The notes under the pieces were generated by a model, which saw nothing but the letters and a program-made list of their open reading frames with translations, made no database searches and was not told the origin of the DNA. The position numbers and the translations under genes were made by a program. This document shows positions 53,225 to 64,000 of a stretch of 64,000 nucleotides of DNA, piece by piece. Every line of letters begins with the position of its first letter. Positions within the stretch are counted from its first letter, which is position 1. This stretch comes from Bicyclus anynana (lineage: Eukaryota; Arthropoda; Insecta; Lepidoptera; Nymphalidae). The stretch covers positions 1 to 64,000 of the forward strand of contig NC_069084.1 in the NCBI RefSeq assembly GCF_947172395.1, in the 5' to 3' direction.

Positions 53225-53530
53225 TTTTTTAATAGCAGACTCCATGTAGTTTCACCCGCGTAGTTCTTGATCCCGTGGGAACATATAGTCTAGGTATAGT
53301 ACCTGGGGGTTCAGCTTTCTAGAATTTTTCAAATCGGTACAGTAGTTTCGGAGCCTACTCAATGCAAACAAACTATCAAATTTTTTCTCTTTAGGGGGCG
53401 TTCATAAATTACGTGAGATGTTTTAGGGGGGGAGGGGGTCGAGTCAAATCTTATCTAATCTTACGTTGGAGGGAGGGGGGGTCTCGGCAAATATCACGTA
53501 ATTTTTTTTCTGAATGAAACAAAAAAAAAA
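53225..53530. repeat. Dispersed repeats, one with DNA-transposon-like ends
   Basis: 53225-53395 is a copy of the 49.7-kb repeat type. 53396-53520 begins GGGGGCGTTCATAAATTACGT and ends near TATCACGTAATTTTTTTTCT, resembling a short insect DNA transposon end. 53531-53950 is AT-rich low complexity. Confidence 0.45.
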
Positions 53531-53953
53531 TATACTATTTTGGTCAATTTAATCCAGATTGTACATGCTTAAAATTTAATCTTAAGCGTAATCGTAATAC
53601 GATTAAGATCATTTCCTAATTCGTTCTAAAAAAAATAATTTCATTTATACCTCGACGTTATACATTTACTGACTGTCCAATCACCATCCCTCATGAAAAA
53701 AAATGTAAAAAATATATATTTCGAAGTAAAAAAAAAAGGTATTTTAAATATATTAAAAATCTATAAAAAAATATATAAAATATGTACCTATAGTAAATAT
53801 ATTTTAAATAACTAATTTTTGGTCAGTTTTTATATATATTTTATAATATATATAATATATTTTTAATATATTTTAGTTATATTCAAGATATATTTTAAAA
53901 TACATAAAAAATAAATGGCTAAAAATATATTTAAAATATATAAATTAAAGTAG

Positions 53954-54110
53954 ACTTTGCAATTGCACGTCGTAGAGTCAACATCTCCTGAGGATGCTCC
54001 GGTTTCGGGGTGAAACGTACGTAGAGAGTATTTTGTCGGACCTGGGTGACGTTGTCGCATGGGTTCGCCGAATTTTCGCGGATGATAGCAAAATAAATAA
54101 ATCATTATAT
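53954..54110 (-). repeat. Second copy of the 31.2-kb dispersed repeat
   Basis: Inverse of 31232-31386, ending GGGTTCGCCGAATTTTCGCG. 54111-54780 shows nothing else recognised. Confidence 0.65.
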
Positions 54111-54779
54111 AATCATGATGAACTTCCGCAAAGAGTAACGCCTGCTTCTATCCAAATATAACTTGGACACCCAGGTCACAGGTCACAGGGATTTTTGGAA
54201 AACTATTCAAATCAGTTTTAGATAATTAGGTGGTGTACCTATCTACGGTTTGCGTTTTATCCATTAATTACGGAACACTCTACCTACGTAAATACCTTGA
54301 AATATAAAGATAAGTACTAAAATATTGAAAAACAGCTAGTGCACCAATACATAATAATATAAATATTATAAATAATAATTAGCTTTACCTGACTGCAAGA
54401 AGGGTTATTATGTTTTTCGTGCGTGTATTGTACATACCTATTTATTAATATTCTCTATTTGGTACCTCATATTACTTATATTCCATACCGCAGAACGGAT
54501 TCACGTAACTAAGTTATCGTAAGATTCGTCTTGAAGTCGGTTTCTTTTCTTATTGAATTCTTCTAGTAGGTAGGTATGTCATGGTCATATTAAAAATAAA
54601 TTACCATAAAAAAATTATTAAGTATCTAGTAAGTAGGTACTAATTTATTTTATTGTTAATAGGTACTAATTTTTGTTAATGCTTATTGTTGGTAATATTA
54701 CATTACTCAGCAGTCAACATTACACTGTGACTCTATACTTCTATAGGTACATACTAATATTACTTATAGGTAAAGTTTG

Positions 54780-55690
54780 TGTATTAAGTATTGAAGATAC
54801 GGGGTAATTTCTGGATCTGCTCAACCAAGGTTAAAAATCCTTTTAACACTAGAAAGCTAAGTCATTTGTGAGTGTCAAAGGCTATATTAAATCCCAGTAT
54901 TCTCATGGTGACGAGAACTACGTTGGTGAAACCGCGAGGCGGCGGTGGCTACTTTATACTTACTAATATTATAAAGAGATAAAATTTGTAAGGTTGTGAG
55001 GGGTAATCTCTGGATCTTCTACTGCAACTATTTTGAAAACACTAGAAAGCCACGTTGTCTGTGAGTGATATAAACTATTATATTATCTCCATATTGTCAA
55101 GAAAACTGGCACTACACGTGTGAAACCGCAAAGCGTCTGCTAAAATCCTACAAAGAGGTACAGTTTTTGGTATTGAGGGGGTAATCTTTGGATCAACGGA
55201 ACCAATTTTATAAATTCCTTTACTACCTACTAGAAACCCCCGTTATTAGTTAGTATGATAGGCTATATTTTGTCCTCGTATTCCCACGGATACGGAAACG
55301 GCAACTGCGCGGATGATGTGATGAATATTATGTTCCGCTTGTAATGAATATATCCCACTATTTGCCCACCGTTCGGGTACAAACTTTTTTTAGACTAATA
55401 TGAACCATATTTTGAAGGTCTATCGAATAAAAAAGGGATTGTTAAAATCGGACTACACTATAAAAAGTTACGCGTGGTTTTACTTTACAATTTAATAGGT
55501 AGGTATACAATCAATCATCCCCAGTTTTCCTACCCTTAGGATTGGATTTTTGTTTTCCAAATTGATATGGGACCTACTTCGAAATAAGGGTATATTTATA
55601 TTGTAATTAAAAAAAATATCAAAATCGCACTACTCAACAAAAAGTTACAAGTGTTCATATTGTTAACCTTCTCCGTCTTTCGTCGGTTGA
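54780..55690. repeat. Cluster of three to four dispersed repeat copies
   Basis: Repeated text (GGTAATCTCTGGATCTTCT, AGAAAGCCACGTTGTCTG, ATTCCCACGG) in successive diverged copies at ~54790-54960, 54970-55130 and 55150-55330; a different intergenic repeat follows to 55690. Confidence 0.5.
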
Positions 55691-55699
55691 AAAATCGGA

Positions 55700-55945
55700 T
55701 AAGGGGTTAGGCCAATAGTCCACCACGCTGGCCCAATGCGGATTGGCAGACTTCACACACGCAGAGAATTAAATGTGCAGGTTTTCTCACGATATTTTCC
55801 TTCACCGTTTGAGACACGTGATATTTAATTTATTAAAATGCACACAACTGAAAAGTTGGAGGTCCATGCCCCGGACCGGATTAGAACCTACGCCCTCCAG
55901 AATCGGAGGCAGAGGTCATATCCATTGGGCTATCACGGCTCAATT
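55700..55945 (-). mobile_element. tRNA-derived SINE
   Basis: On the minus strand the head reads AGCCGTGATAGCCCAATGG (A-box-like) … GGTTCTAATCC (B-box-like, 55860-55890). The body contains GGAAAATATCGTGAGAAAACC and TGGGCCAGCGTGGTGGACTA. A pol III SINE with a tRNA-like head, not a functional tRNA. Confidence 0.75.
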
Positions 55946-56029
55946 TTTTTATTACGCTCTTTTATTTGATGTAGGTATCACACGAAAGTTTTATTTTTAA
56001 CTTTCCATCCTTACCCCCCATAAGTGCCC

Positions 56030-56520
56030 CCATATTCAGATTTCATCTACTCACGGTACACCTCTGCGTTTGGGTCACAGAAATTGATATGTGTACCAAA
56101 CAACTTGGTCTAGTAGGTTCCGAGGTAACAGACGGACATCCGAATGTGCGCGAGTGATATTAGGTATATGGGTTTCGTTATTAGTCCCCGACGCAAAGAG
56201 AGGGGTGTTATAAGTTTGACGTGTCTGTCTGTTTATGGCACTATAGATACCGAACGGATGAAGCGATTTCAATTTAGTTTTTTTAACCGACTTCAAAAAA
56301 AAAGAAGGAGGTTCTCAATTCGTCGCGTATGTTTTTTTATGTTTGTTAGCGCATAACTTCGTCATTTCTTAACCAATTTTAAAAACTATTTTTTGGTTTG
56401 AAAAAGTATGCTTCCAAATTGGTGGAATTTCATTTTCATGAAAATCGGTTCATTAATTTTGTGTTAAAATGAAAATAACGAAATTGCTGTACGTATAGTA
56501 TTTTACAGTACGGGCCAATT
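56030..56520. repeat. Dispersed lepidopteran repeat
   Basis: GACGCAAAGAGAGGGGTGTT, GACGTGTCTGTCTGTTTATG and CCGACTTCAAAAAAAAAGAAGGAGG: a familiar lepidopteran intergenic family, also seen inverted near 46200. Confidence 0.5.
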
Positions 56521-57520
56521 TTTTTGCCACAATATTACTAAACTGATTTTATGTGAATTAAATGCTACACACTAAAAACAGAAAAATAAAATCATTTTAA
56601 TAAATAAGTTGTTATAGCCGATTAAATCATGAACTTTTAGGTTTTAAAGACAGTGATTTCACGTGGTTCTTTCAGAAACGGCTTTAATTAATACGTCACT
56701 GGCTTGGCACCGCCTTCAAATTGATCGAAAGGTAGCACATACGATGTTATTTTTTGCTTTTTAATTTATTTTTGTGATTTTGATCATATAAATAAATTAA
56801 AAAGCGATTTTTTGTTAAATTTTTTGTTACAAAGATTTTATATTAAAGGTGACTTATTATAAGCGAGTGTTCTTAAACATGTTTGATGAAAATCGGTTGA
56901 GCTGTTTGAAAGTTGTGGCTGAGAGTGGGGGAGGACAACCGAACGTCTGCAAATATTCTCGAGGGGTATCTACTGAAAGCACACTGAAAGATAATGTCGA
57001 CGACTTGAACGAGAGTGTAATTTTTAAAATGATTTCTGAATATTCGGGGGTTATTCAAAATTTTCAGTTTGGAGTTTGGACTTACTACGTTCGGAACTCC
57101 AACTTGTGCCAATAAGAAATACCTATATTTAACAAAATAAAATAAGCAATAAAATTGATCATGAATGATTGAATTGAGGATGATGATTCCCGGCAACGTG
57201 CAGAGTCGTAGTCTGCATCGCAGTTCAAAACTGTACAATGCGCTCCTGGAACTGTGCACACGGCGCCTGTGTATATTGCAAGAAAAATATAATAAAAATA
57301 GTTCTTGATAAAAATGTTTGATAAAGTACGCCACATTATTTAAGAATTTTACACGAGGTCTAGGGTTCGAGTCTGTATGAAATTAATTATAATAACATTT
57401 TTTATCTTAACAAATTATAATGATAAAATATACATGGCCGCTACAATAAACTGATAATGATGGGGCTCAAGTCGAGCATCAAGTCGTACATAGTAAACTA
57501 AAACAAATCGCATACGTTCC
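56521..57520. other. No gene recognised
   Basis: AT-rich. An 88-aa ORF at 56849-57115 and an overlapping minus-strand 153-aa ORF show no recognisable domain. Neither is supported. Confidence 0.35.
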
Positions 57521-57524
57521 CGTC

Positions 57525-57780
57525 CGTCCCCTATTTGTAAAGTTATTAATCCCTCTATAATTATTCGTCATCCCCGGGGCGCCGACCCTCGCCGGGAGTA
57601 CCGGCAGCGATTATTGCACAACTGTCAATTCAAATAGCTATTGATGTATTGCCGCGTTCAAACTTCAAGCAGGACCAACGTGCTGGCTCGAGCGACTGGC
57701 TGAGCCGGTATTGAATGTCGAGCATGGATTCTTAGATTTGTTTCTCTCAAATCCTGAGCGTCGCGAGGGATTCAAGGGCA
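57525..57780. promoter_or_regulatory. Candidate noncoding regulatory block
   Basis: Mixed AT homeodomain-type sites (GTTATTAATCC, ATAATTATTCG, AGCGATTATTG) around a GC-rich core (CCCCGGGGCGCCGACC), no ORF. 57781-58170 shows nothing. Confidence 0.3.
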
Positions 57781-58173
57781 CCAGTAAATAAATTTACTGC
57801 CGTGCGCAACACGAAATTTTTCATCTCACCATATGAAAATGCTAAGTATAAGAAATCTCAGTTTGACAATACATTCCCTTTTCTAATGTAGATGCAAAAA
57901 AAAATAAAGTTTAAAAACTATAACCCGACTACGTAAAAAGGAGTCTAAAAAACGAAACAAGAAAATATTTCCTATTGAAATAGAGCAATGCTTAGGTACA
58001 AAAATGGTCAATGGTATGTAGCTACGCACATAACTTCTGAACAATTGGACCAGTTCGGATGATTCTTGGTTTTATGTACTAATCGTTATCGTGTACCTAA
58101 TATAAAAATTACAAACTAAGTAAAAAAGAACTCAAAACCACAGTAGGGTAGGTGTAGGAGAGAAATGTTTCGA

Positions 58174-58376
58174 CGGCCTCCGTGGCGCAGTGGTATGCGC
58201 GGTGGATTTACGTGACGGAGGTCCTGGATTCGGGCTGGGCCGATTGAGGTTTTCATGAGGTGTGGATTTTCATCCAACTCCTATCAAGTTAGGCCGCTAC
58301 CATCTTAGATTACATCATCACTTACCATCAGGTGAGATTGTTGTCAAGGGCTTACTTGTAAAGATTAAAAAAAAAG
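58174..58376 (+). mobile_element. tRNA-derived SINE
   Basis: Head CCTCCGTGGCGCAGTGGTATG (A-box-like) and GGTCCTGGATTCGGGC (B-box-like), body with TTACCATCAGGTGAGATTGT, tail CTTGTAAAGATTAAAAAAAAAG. A 3' fragment of the same family lies inverted at 58511-58600. Confidence 0.8.
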
Positions 58377-58510
58377 TGTACATACTCTTAAGTCAAAGCG
58401 AAGCGTGACCGGGCTTGCTAGTTTTTGATAAATAAAATTATTGTATGCCACACTAGGTTACAAAAATTAGTTATTCTTTTAATGGTAATCGCATACTTTT
58501 TTTATTATTC

Positions 58511-58600
58511 TTTACAAGTTATCCCTTGACTACAATGTCACCTGGTGATAAGTGATAATGCAGTCTAAGATGGCTAACTTGTTAGGAGGAGGATACTGCT
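58511..58600 (-). mobile_element. SINE 3' fragment
   Basis: Inverse of the body of the 58.2-kb SINE (ACAAGTTATCCCTTGAC, CACCTGGTGATAAGTGAT). Confidence 0.65.
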
Positions 58601-58894
58601 CTACTACCTATATCTACAGTCAAAGAACCGGCTACATGAAACCACGCGCGTCTATCTTATTACGTCATTGCTCTCAATAACTTTTTATTAAACGCAAGCG
58701 TCTACAGAAGTCGTATTATAGTGTTAATAACAATTACATAAACGATAAAAGCTTGGAAATGAAATGCATTACATGACTGGCTTCTTATATACCTATTGCT
58801 AAATAGTGATACACTTCAAAATAAAAAACCTGGCTGACTTGTGGGCTCTTCTCGGACCAAGACGTGTTTGGAACCCTTGTAATTTTAAGTTACA

Positions 58895-59092
58895 TTTTTT
58901 TTTTTTAATCTTTATTTTAAGGAGCTGAGTCCATTGTGGACTATGCCGCTCCGTAAAGCCGCCTTTGTAACAATGCTAATCTTATAATTTAATTAATTAT
59001 TTTAAAACTTTTCCTATAAAGCTGTACCAGCGCCCTGGCCTGTAAACTAAGCCTAATTGAAATAAATAAATTTTCATTTGATTTCATATGCG
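58895..59092 (+). mobile_element. LINE 3'-end fragment
   Basis: Ends CTGTAAACTAAGCCTAATTG then AAATAAATAAATTTTCATTTG, like the 3' end of the CR1-like copies. 59093-59917 is otherwise featureless. Confidence 0.5.
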
Positions 59093-59917
59093 ACTGAAGA
59101 GTAAGGAATGTTAAGAATTTGGATTGTATTGTTGATTGTCGTCCTTTGTAATTCGATTTTAGGGTGTGACATAACTTGTGAAGTCATGGTCACCCTATCA
59201 CTCTTATCACCCTTCCCAACTACCCGAACGTCACACTTCATCAATAGTCGCAGGTCGCATACCAGTATAAGTCATAAACTGAATGACAAGCTATAGTGCG
59301 CTATCTCGTTAACGTTGCGATCAATTACTTTATTTATTATTAATTAGCCATTTCAATGAATACTGGGGTTGAATTTGAAACGGCCTGTCCGCCATACGTA
59401 TCAGCTGACCCGATGGCGGCGACATATTCACCATACAATATGGTCACTCTTGTTTTCTACTTAATTGTTTTTGATGATTTTCATGATTTGTAACAAAAAT
59501 ACAAAGAAGAGCCACTTTTTTTATAATTCATATATTTTACGGGATTGCAAAAAAAGTCCGTTTTGGTTTACTATGAGATAAAGATCGGCGACTGCTTTTT
59601 GTAAATGTTTAGATCTTGACTATCAGCGATATGTTATACTATAGATTGGTTCCGTGCCTACAACGTCACCGCAAAAAGTGATCCGAAGTTAGCTACACAA
59701 CTGAGCGCACACATACTCAATTTTGTGTTTACTTACATTATATATTTATTATGTATATATAGGTAGTTTTTACACTTCCTGACACACAAATCGACATTGT
59801 AGACAATATTCAGGTACCTATTACTTGTTTTAATAACTTTCTTTGTTTTACTATGCGATTACATGAAATGAAGATAATTAGCCAATTAGGTAGTTTCGTT
59901 CGCCTCAGTCACGAATC

Positions 59918-59961
59918 AATTTTAAAGGTAGTATACACATTTGTATACTACCTTTAAAATT
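59918..59961. repeat. Perfect 20-bp hairpin
   Basis: AATTTTAAAGGTAGTATACA (59918-59937), loop CATT, then its exact reverse complement (59942-59961). Confidence 0.9.
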
Positions 59962-60110
59962 AAATCTATTTGTTCTATCTAAAATGTTTTCTATTTTATT
60001 AAATGACAATTAATTAAAATTTAAATAAAAAAACAACTAACATATAAATACATTAAAGAGCACTCATGTCTAAACTTCCATATGATAGAATTAAAACGTT
60101 ATTTATTTTT

Positions 60111-60445
60111 GTTCAAAATTCATTTATTTCAAGTAGGCTCAGTTTACAAGCACTTTTGATACGTCATTTGACTATTTGTAAAGATTCTACCACCGGTTCG
60201 GAAGGCAGGTTCTGCTGAGAAGATACCGGCAAGAAACTCAACAGTTGCTCTTTTCAAAAAATGTCCTCCAAACACCTTTATCACTAAGGAACTCATCAAT
60301 GTTGTAGTAACCTCGACTAAGTAATTGTTTTTTGACACATTGCTTAAAGCTATGCATTGGCAGGTCCCTCACAGTCTGGGGATCTTGTTATAAAAGAGTA
60401 CACCCAGACCTACAAAAGTTTTTTTTACTCTTTTACTCTTTCCCC
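60111..60445 (-). mobile_element. CR1-like LINE 3'-end copy
   Basis: 3'UTR and the last codons of the CR1-like ORF on the minus strand (matches 39060-39420), with a deletion of about 50 nt near 60260. 60446-61566 is AT-rich with nothing recognised. Confidence 0.8.
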
Positions 60446-61570
60446 AGTGCTCACTAGTGCATAAAAGCATAGTGTAAAGCAAACGATAGTGTAAAGCTTA
60501 CTTCAATGTTCTATCTCTCTCTGAAGCGAAGTTCATCGAGATCTATATACACATACCTACCTACATGTACATATATACATTGTATTGGTCTAAGATCTGG
60601 CATTAGAAATATATACCCTCATTTGTTGTTCATTAGTAATAAGAAATAAATGATATACCTATATTATGTTCACATTGAAAGTAGGTTGCCTAGTTCAATA
60701 GAGGCCAAACACATTTTTCACACAAAATTTCGAAAACAATGAACAATATCAAAGGCAACCTAATACAGTAACATTAAGCATAAAATAAGCTTTCATTTTA
60801 CTGACTGACTGACTGACGAGGGTGTATAAATAACATTACTTAAGTGTTTATATCTGGCAACCCCAAAGTCGCCGTGTGAAAGCAGGCAACCTTTACTTTT
60901 TAATTATTTTGGCCAAATTCTATTACCTCACTAGTGTACGATTGTTTAAAGTAATGAGCGAAGGAGATTATTAAAAAAAAATAATCTAGTAGTACTACCG
61001 GCCGCAATTTAACTAGGCAACCTATTTGGTATATGTCAATGTGAATAATTTTGTATCAATTATTTGTTATCCCAATTAAATAACAGACATTTCATGCGCC
61101 CGATCTCGTACTATAAATATACTAGGTAATAGTTTTAAGGAACCCTAAAACATGAAAAAAATATTAAACGGTTTTGAACATATGAGTAGAAGATCGCAGT
61201 GCTCATGATTAGCTTAGCTTAAAGCGATTTAGATTTTCTCGTAATAACAAGATTAAGTTTAGCTTTGAGAGAGCGGCTTACGATTATTTCATTAAAATAA
61301 AGATTTTTATCCGGTAACCTGAGGCTTAGATGTACCTATAATAATAGGTTCTTCTCCGGCGAGACTTAATCTGCCTACCCACCTTCTTACAATGTTTCAC
61401 CAGTCAACTCATTCAGACGAACAACATTTACATTTCTTTTAAGCACCAAACTTAAACCAAACACCCTCGGCTGTCGAAGATAATAATTTGTCCAAATTAA
61501 CTTGAAAGTTATAAATATTATTTCTGGTGTCGTGCGGACGCGACCAAAAGACATCAATGGGATCGCTGCG

Positions 61571-61733
61571 CCGCTGCGGCTGCGGCTCGCTGCGGCTGCG
61601 GCTCGCTGCGGCTGCGGCTCGCTGCGGCTGCGGCTCGCTGCGGCTGCGGCTCGCTGCGGCTGCGGCTCGCTGCGGCTGCGGCTCGCTGCGGCTGCGGCTC
61701 GCTGCGGCTGCGGCTCGCTGCGGCTGCGGCTCG
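61571..61733 (+). repeat. 16-nt minisatellite (GCTCGCTGCGGCTGCG)n
   Basis: About ten nearly exact 16-nt units. Because 16 is not a multiple of 3, every frame on both strands reads as a repetitive 16-aa pattern, so the overlapping ORFs are artefacts. Confidence 0.92.
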
Positions 61734-62349
61734 CTCTGCGCCACACCAACTATAGTGTTACACTTGCCCAGCGACTGGTGCTACTCACTGGTGGTGGTGT
61801 GAGTACCTACCTACCGTTGCGATTCTGACGCGCGTGTGACGTCAGATCGCTCGTGCAACGATAGGCGCGATGGCGTCGGCGTGTCTTCGAATAAAAGAAA
61901 ATTATGGTTTTAACTAGTCATTCGTACGATGAAATGTATAGACGAAGTTTTTGTCATACCGCATCGCTAGGCGCAGACGAACACAAAAACATAGACAATA
62001 TTATAATAATATTGCTGACTTGCCGCGAACAGCCCGCCGCGTTGCCCGCCGAACGTCAGTCAGGACAGAGATCCAAGTTTTTTAACCGAACTTCGAGAAA
62101 TTATTCGGCTATAGACGTGTTTTTATGAAATAGTTGCGTAAATCGTGGCTGATTATAAATCGAACATTCTACGCGTTATTTTGCTTTCCTACACTAATCC
62201 GGAAAAAGTTCACTCGTGACAATCGCTGCCGAAAACAGGATTTACGGCTCCAATTCATCAAATAGGTACTACGCATTGTAAATGTATTTCCTGAGACGAA
62301 TTCACATCATATATGTTTGTGAAATACGAAGCCATTCTAAGTGTAGACA

Positions 62350-62620
62350 AACCTATCGGATGCGTGACGAGTCGCCGCACAGTCCTCGCACACGAGCGAC
62401 GAGCGCCGGCGCCCGCCCGCAGCTCCGACCGACGTTCGTAATGATGTTATTTCAGTCGCAAAGGGCAGCGCACACAGTCTTAACCGATAATGAAACAGAT
62501 CAAAGCTAACGCCGCCGGCGCCCGCCGCCCCCGCCACCCCCGCCGCACCGACAACATTAGCTGCGCGCAAATATTTGCGACCACTGCGTCGAACCGCGTC
62601 AGTCGCGTCTTTCTTTTTCT
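62350..62620. promoter_or_regulatory. CpG-rich block
   Basis: GC-rich patch with GCGCGCAAATATTTGCG near 62563 (palindromic core CGCAAATATTTGCG) and GATCAAAGC near 62498. No credible ORF. Possible noncoding element. 61734-62349 and 62621-63324 show nothing else clear. Confidence 0.3.
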
Positions 62621-63324
62621 CGCCAAATTGGAATAATTTACAAACTTCAACCTCTTTTTCTTTTCTTTAAAATTATAATCAGTGTCGGTATAGTTTTATA
62701 ATCACATTTAAATGCATAATGATAAGGTTTTTTCTATTGTTCCGAGCCTTGGATTCGTTAACTCAAGTGGCTCGTGGAGCATTTTGATCGTTGACGTAAA
62801 TACATAATACCTACAATATGAGGAGTAAACAGTAAAACCCTTCAATGAAATAATAGACAATAGATACTCGTATTGTGTACAATTTAGAGTTGAACGTTTT
62901 CACCTATAACAAGGTAATATATATCTTCATTATAGTAAGACTGAAGAAGTCGAGTTTACTTTGAACAAAATTAATTAAAATCGACTTGGGGCGATTTAAA
63001 ATAAGTAACAGAACACAACTTTTTTTTTAAATTCTTTCTGTCATGTGCACGCTATTCTCTGGTTTTACTGCTCAGATTTTCATGCAGTTTTCACAGATAA
63101 AATGCCACGCTTTTGTCTGTCTATTCTCCTGTCTCTCCGTCTTTTTGTTCACCTGGCACCACGCTAAAACTACTAAATGAATTCAAATGAAACTTGGCAA
63201 TATTTGAGACCATAATATGAAGAAGGTTAGGTAAAGGATACTTTTTGTCGCGAAAATAAAATAGAAGGAAGTGGAATATTGGTTGAGAGTTTGTATGGAC
63301 AGTCCTTCATGTAAAATTGGTATA

Positions 63325-63438
63325 TGTCATCATTGTCATCATGTCAGCCGATGGACGTCCACTGCAGGACATGGGCCTTTTGTAGAGTCTTCCAAACATC
63401 AGAATCCTGTGCCGCCTGCATCCAGCAAATCTCTGTGA
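63325..63438 (-). mobile_element. RTE LINE 3'-end fragment
   Basis: Matches the minus-strand RTE 3' end at 34307-34415 (CAGCCGATGGACGTCCACTG). Confidence 0.8.
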
Positions 63439-63902
63439 CATATGATCCAGTTAGGTAGGTCCAATTTCGAGAAAGAGCTAAACCGCCGAATCCAACTCGG
63501 CTGGACCGCATTCGGGAAACTTCGCGATACCTTTTCGTCCGAAATTCCTCAGTGTCTAAAGATTTTGTCTTCAGTCACTGAGGAATTTCGAGTCTTGCGT
63601 GCACGAACGTTGCGTGTTGAAAGTGATGACCTATGGTTCCGTGAATTGGTCGCTAGCTATGGGGCCTCATAAGACAGCTGAGAGTCACACAGCGGGCGAT
63701 GGAATCCGCTATTCTCAGAGTATCTCTGTATGATCGAATTAGAAATGAGAAGTTCTGCAGAAGAACTAAAGTGACCGACACAGCTCAGCGAGTCGCAAAG
63801 CCAACGGGCGGGGCACACAGTTCGATGGACCGGCGTCCTTACAAAAGGCCAATCTACGGCAGTGGATGCCCATTGCTGGATTTGATGATGATGATGATGA
63901 TT
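63439..63902 (+). pseudogene. RTE LINE C-terminal fragment, opposite orientation
   Basis: + strand MIQLGRSNFEKELNRRIQLG … IPQCLK, then frameshifted RTKVTDTAQRVAK, ending in (TGA)n at 63884-63901. Homologous to the RTE at 34.3-35.8 kb. The full 3' end follows the inverted fragment directly, giving a head-to-head pair. The rest of the window shows nothing. Confidence 0.8.
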
Positions 63903-64000
63903 GTTAGACTTTCTCATTTTTTTGAAGCATTATCGCCAGTTTTTTTAATCTAACCAATATTCTGTTTTCATTAAAATTAGTCTGTTAGGAGTGAGTGGAC

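Noticed and set aside
56849..57334. Overlapping 88-aa and 153-aa ORFs
   Set aside because: No homology or codon evidence; open by chance in AT-rich intergenic DNA.
58174..58376. Functional tRNA gene
   Set aside because: The A- and B-box-like head is followed by a SINE body and an A-rich tail; no convincing cloverleaf acceptor.
61387..61828. Ser/Arg/Ala-repeat ORFs on both strands
   Set aside because: All are readings of a 16-nt minisatellite.
52456..64000. Homeodomain exon downstream of the eh1 exon
   Set aside because: I looked for a WFQNRRAKWRK-type coding sequence on the plus strand and saw none in the window.

Overview
The window is the left end of an insect chromosome, almost certainly lepidopteran. 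It begins with about 1.5 kb of perfect CCTAA repeat, the C-rich strand of the insect (TTAGG)n telomere read from the tip inward. The next ~28 kb is a stack of telomere-specific non-LTR retrotransposons of the TRAS type (R1 clade), separated by shrinking CCTAA arrays. All elements lie on the + strand with poly(A) toward the centromere. All share one insertion register (…CCTAACC|element…poly(A)|CCTAA…), which agrees with the cleavage known for the TRAS endonuclease. Nothing in the opposite, SART-type orientation was seen.

Layout of the tip: telomere (1-1522); E1 (1523-7587, ORF1 and ORF2 open); CCTAA array; E2 (8170-14430, both ORFs open, a different subfamily with a 344-bp tandem 5'UTR duplication); array; E3 (14808-20719, both ORFs open, sister of E1); array; E4 (20812-28853, a third subfamily, ORF2 broken by one in-frame TAG, 3' end a concatenate of several poly(A)-terminated fragments); 17 bp of repeat; E5 (28871-29830, 5'-truncated relative of E1/E3); a last short array (29831-29866). 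ORF1 is a gag-like RNA-binding protein with C-terminal zinc knuckles. ORF2 carries AP endonuclease, reverse transcriptase, RNase H and a C-terminal Cys/His motif. Together they copy the element RNA into telomeric repeats by target-primed reverse transcription.

From 29.9 kb inward the sequence is ordinary AT-rich subtelomeric DNA full of decayed dispersed repeats: CR1/Jockey-group and RTE LINE fragments, tRNA-derived SINEs, Jockey remnants, recurrent lepidopteran intergenic repeats, degenerate CCCTA-like minisatellites, a (CAT)n microsatellite and a ~2.5-kb foldback-like element. The only candidate host gene is a short CpG-rich exon near 52.3-52.5 kb (+) encoding a YTIDSILG eh1/octapeptide motif typical of Arx/homeobrain-type paired-like homeobox proteins. 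No homeodomain was found in the window. Several CpG-rich blocks around it (40.1, 42.1, 46.8, 57.6 and 62.5 kb) may be regulatory.

The most interesting signals are in the retrotransposon RNAs: (i) an array of short hairpins with compensatory stem changes in the 5'UTRs of E1 and E3; (ii) a 16-nt dyad motif repeated in both the 5' and 3' UTRs of E4; (iii) a conserved ORF1 stop context with an AUG-less ORF2 in the +1 frame; (iv) a branched RNA fold beside the E4 poly(A) tail; and (v) a chain of 3'-end fragments suggesting end-to-end template jumping during telomere insertion.
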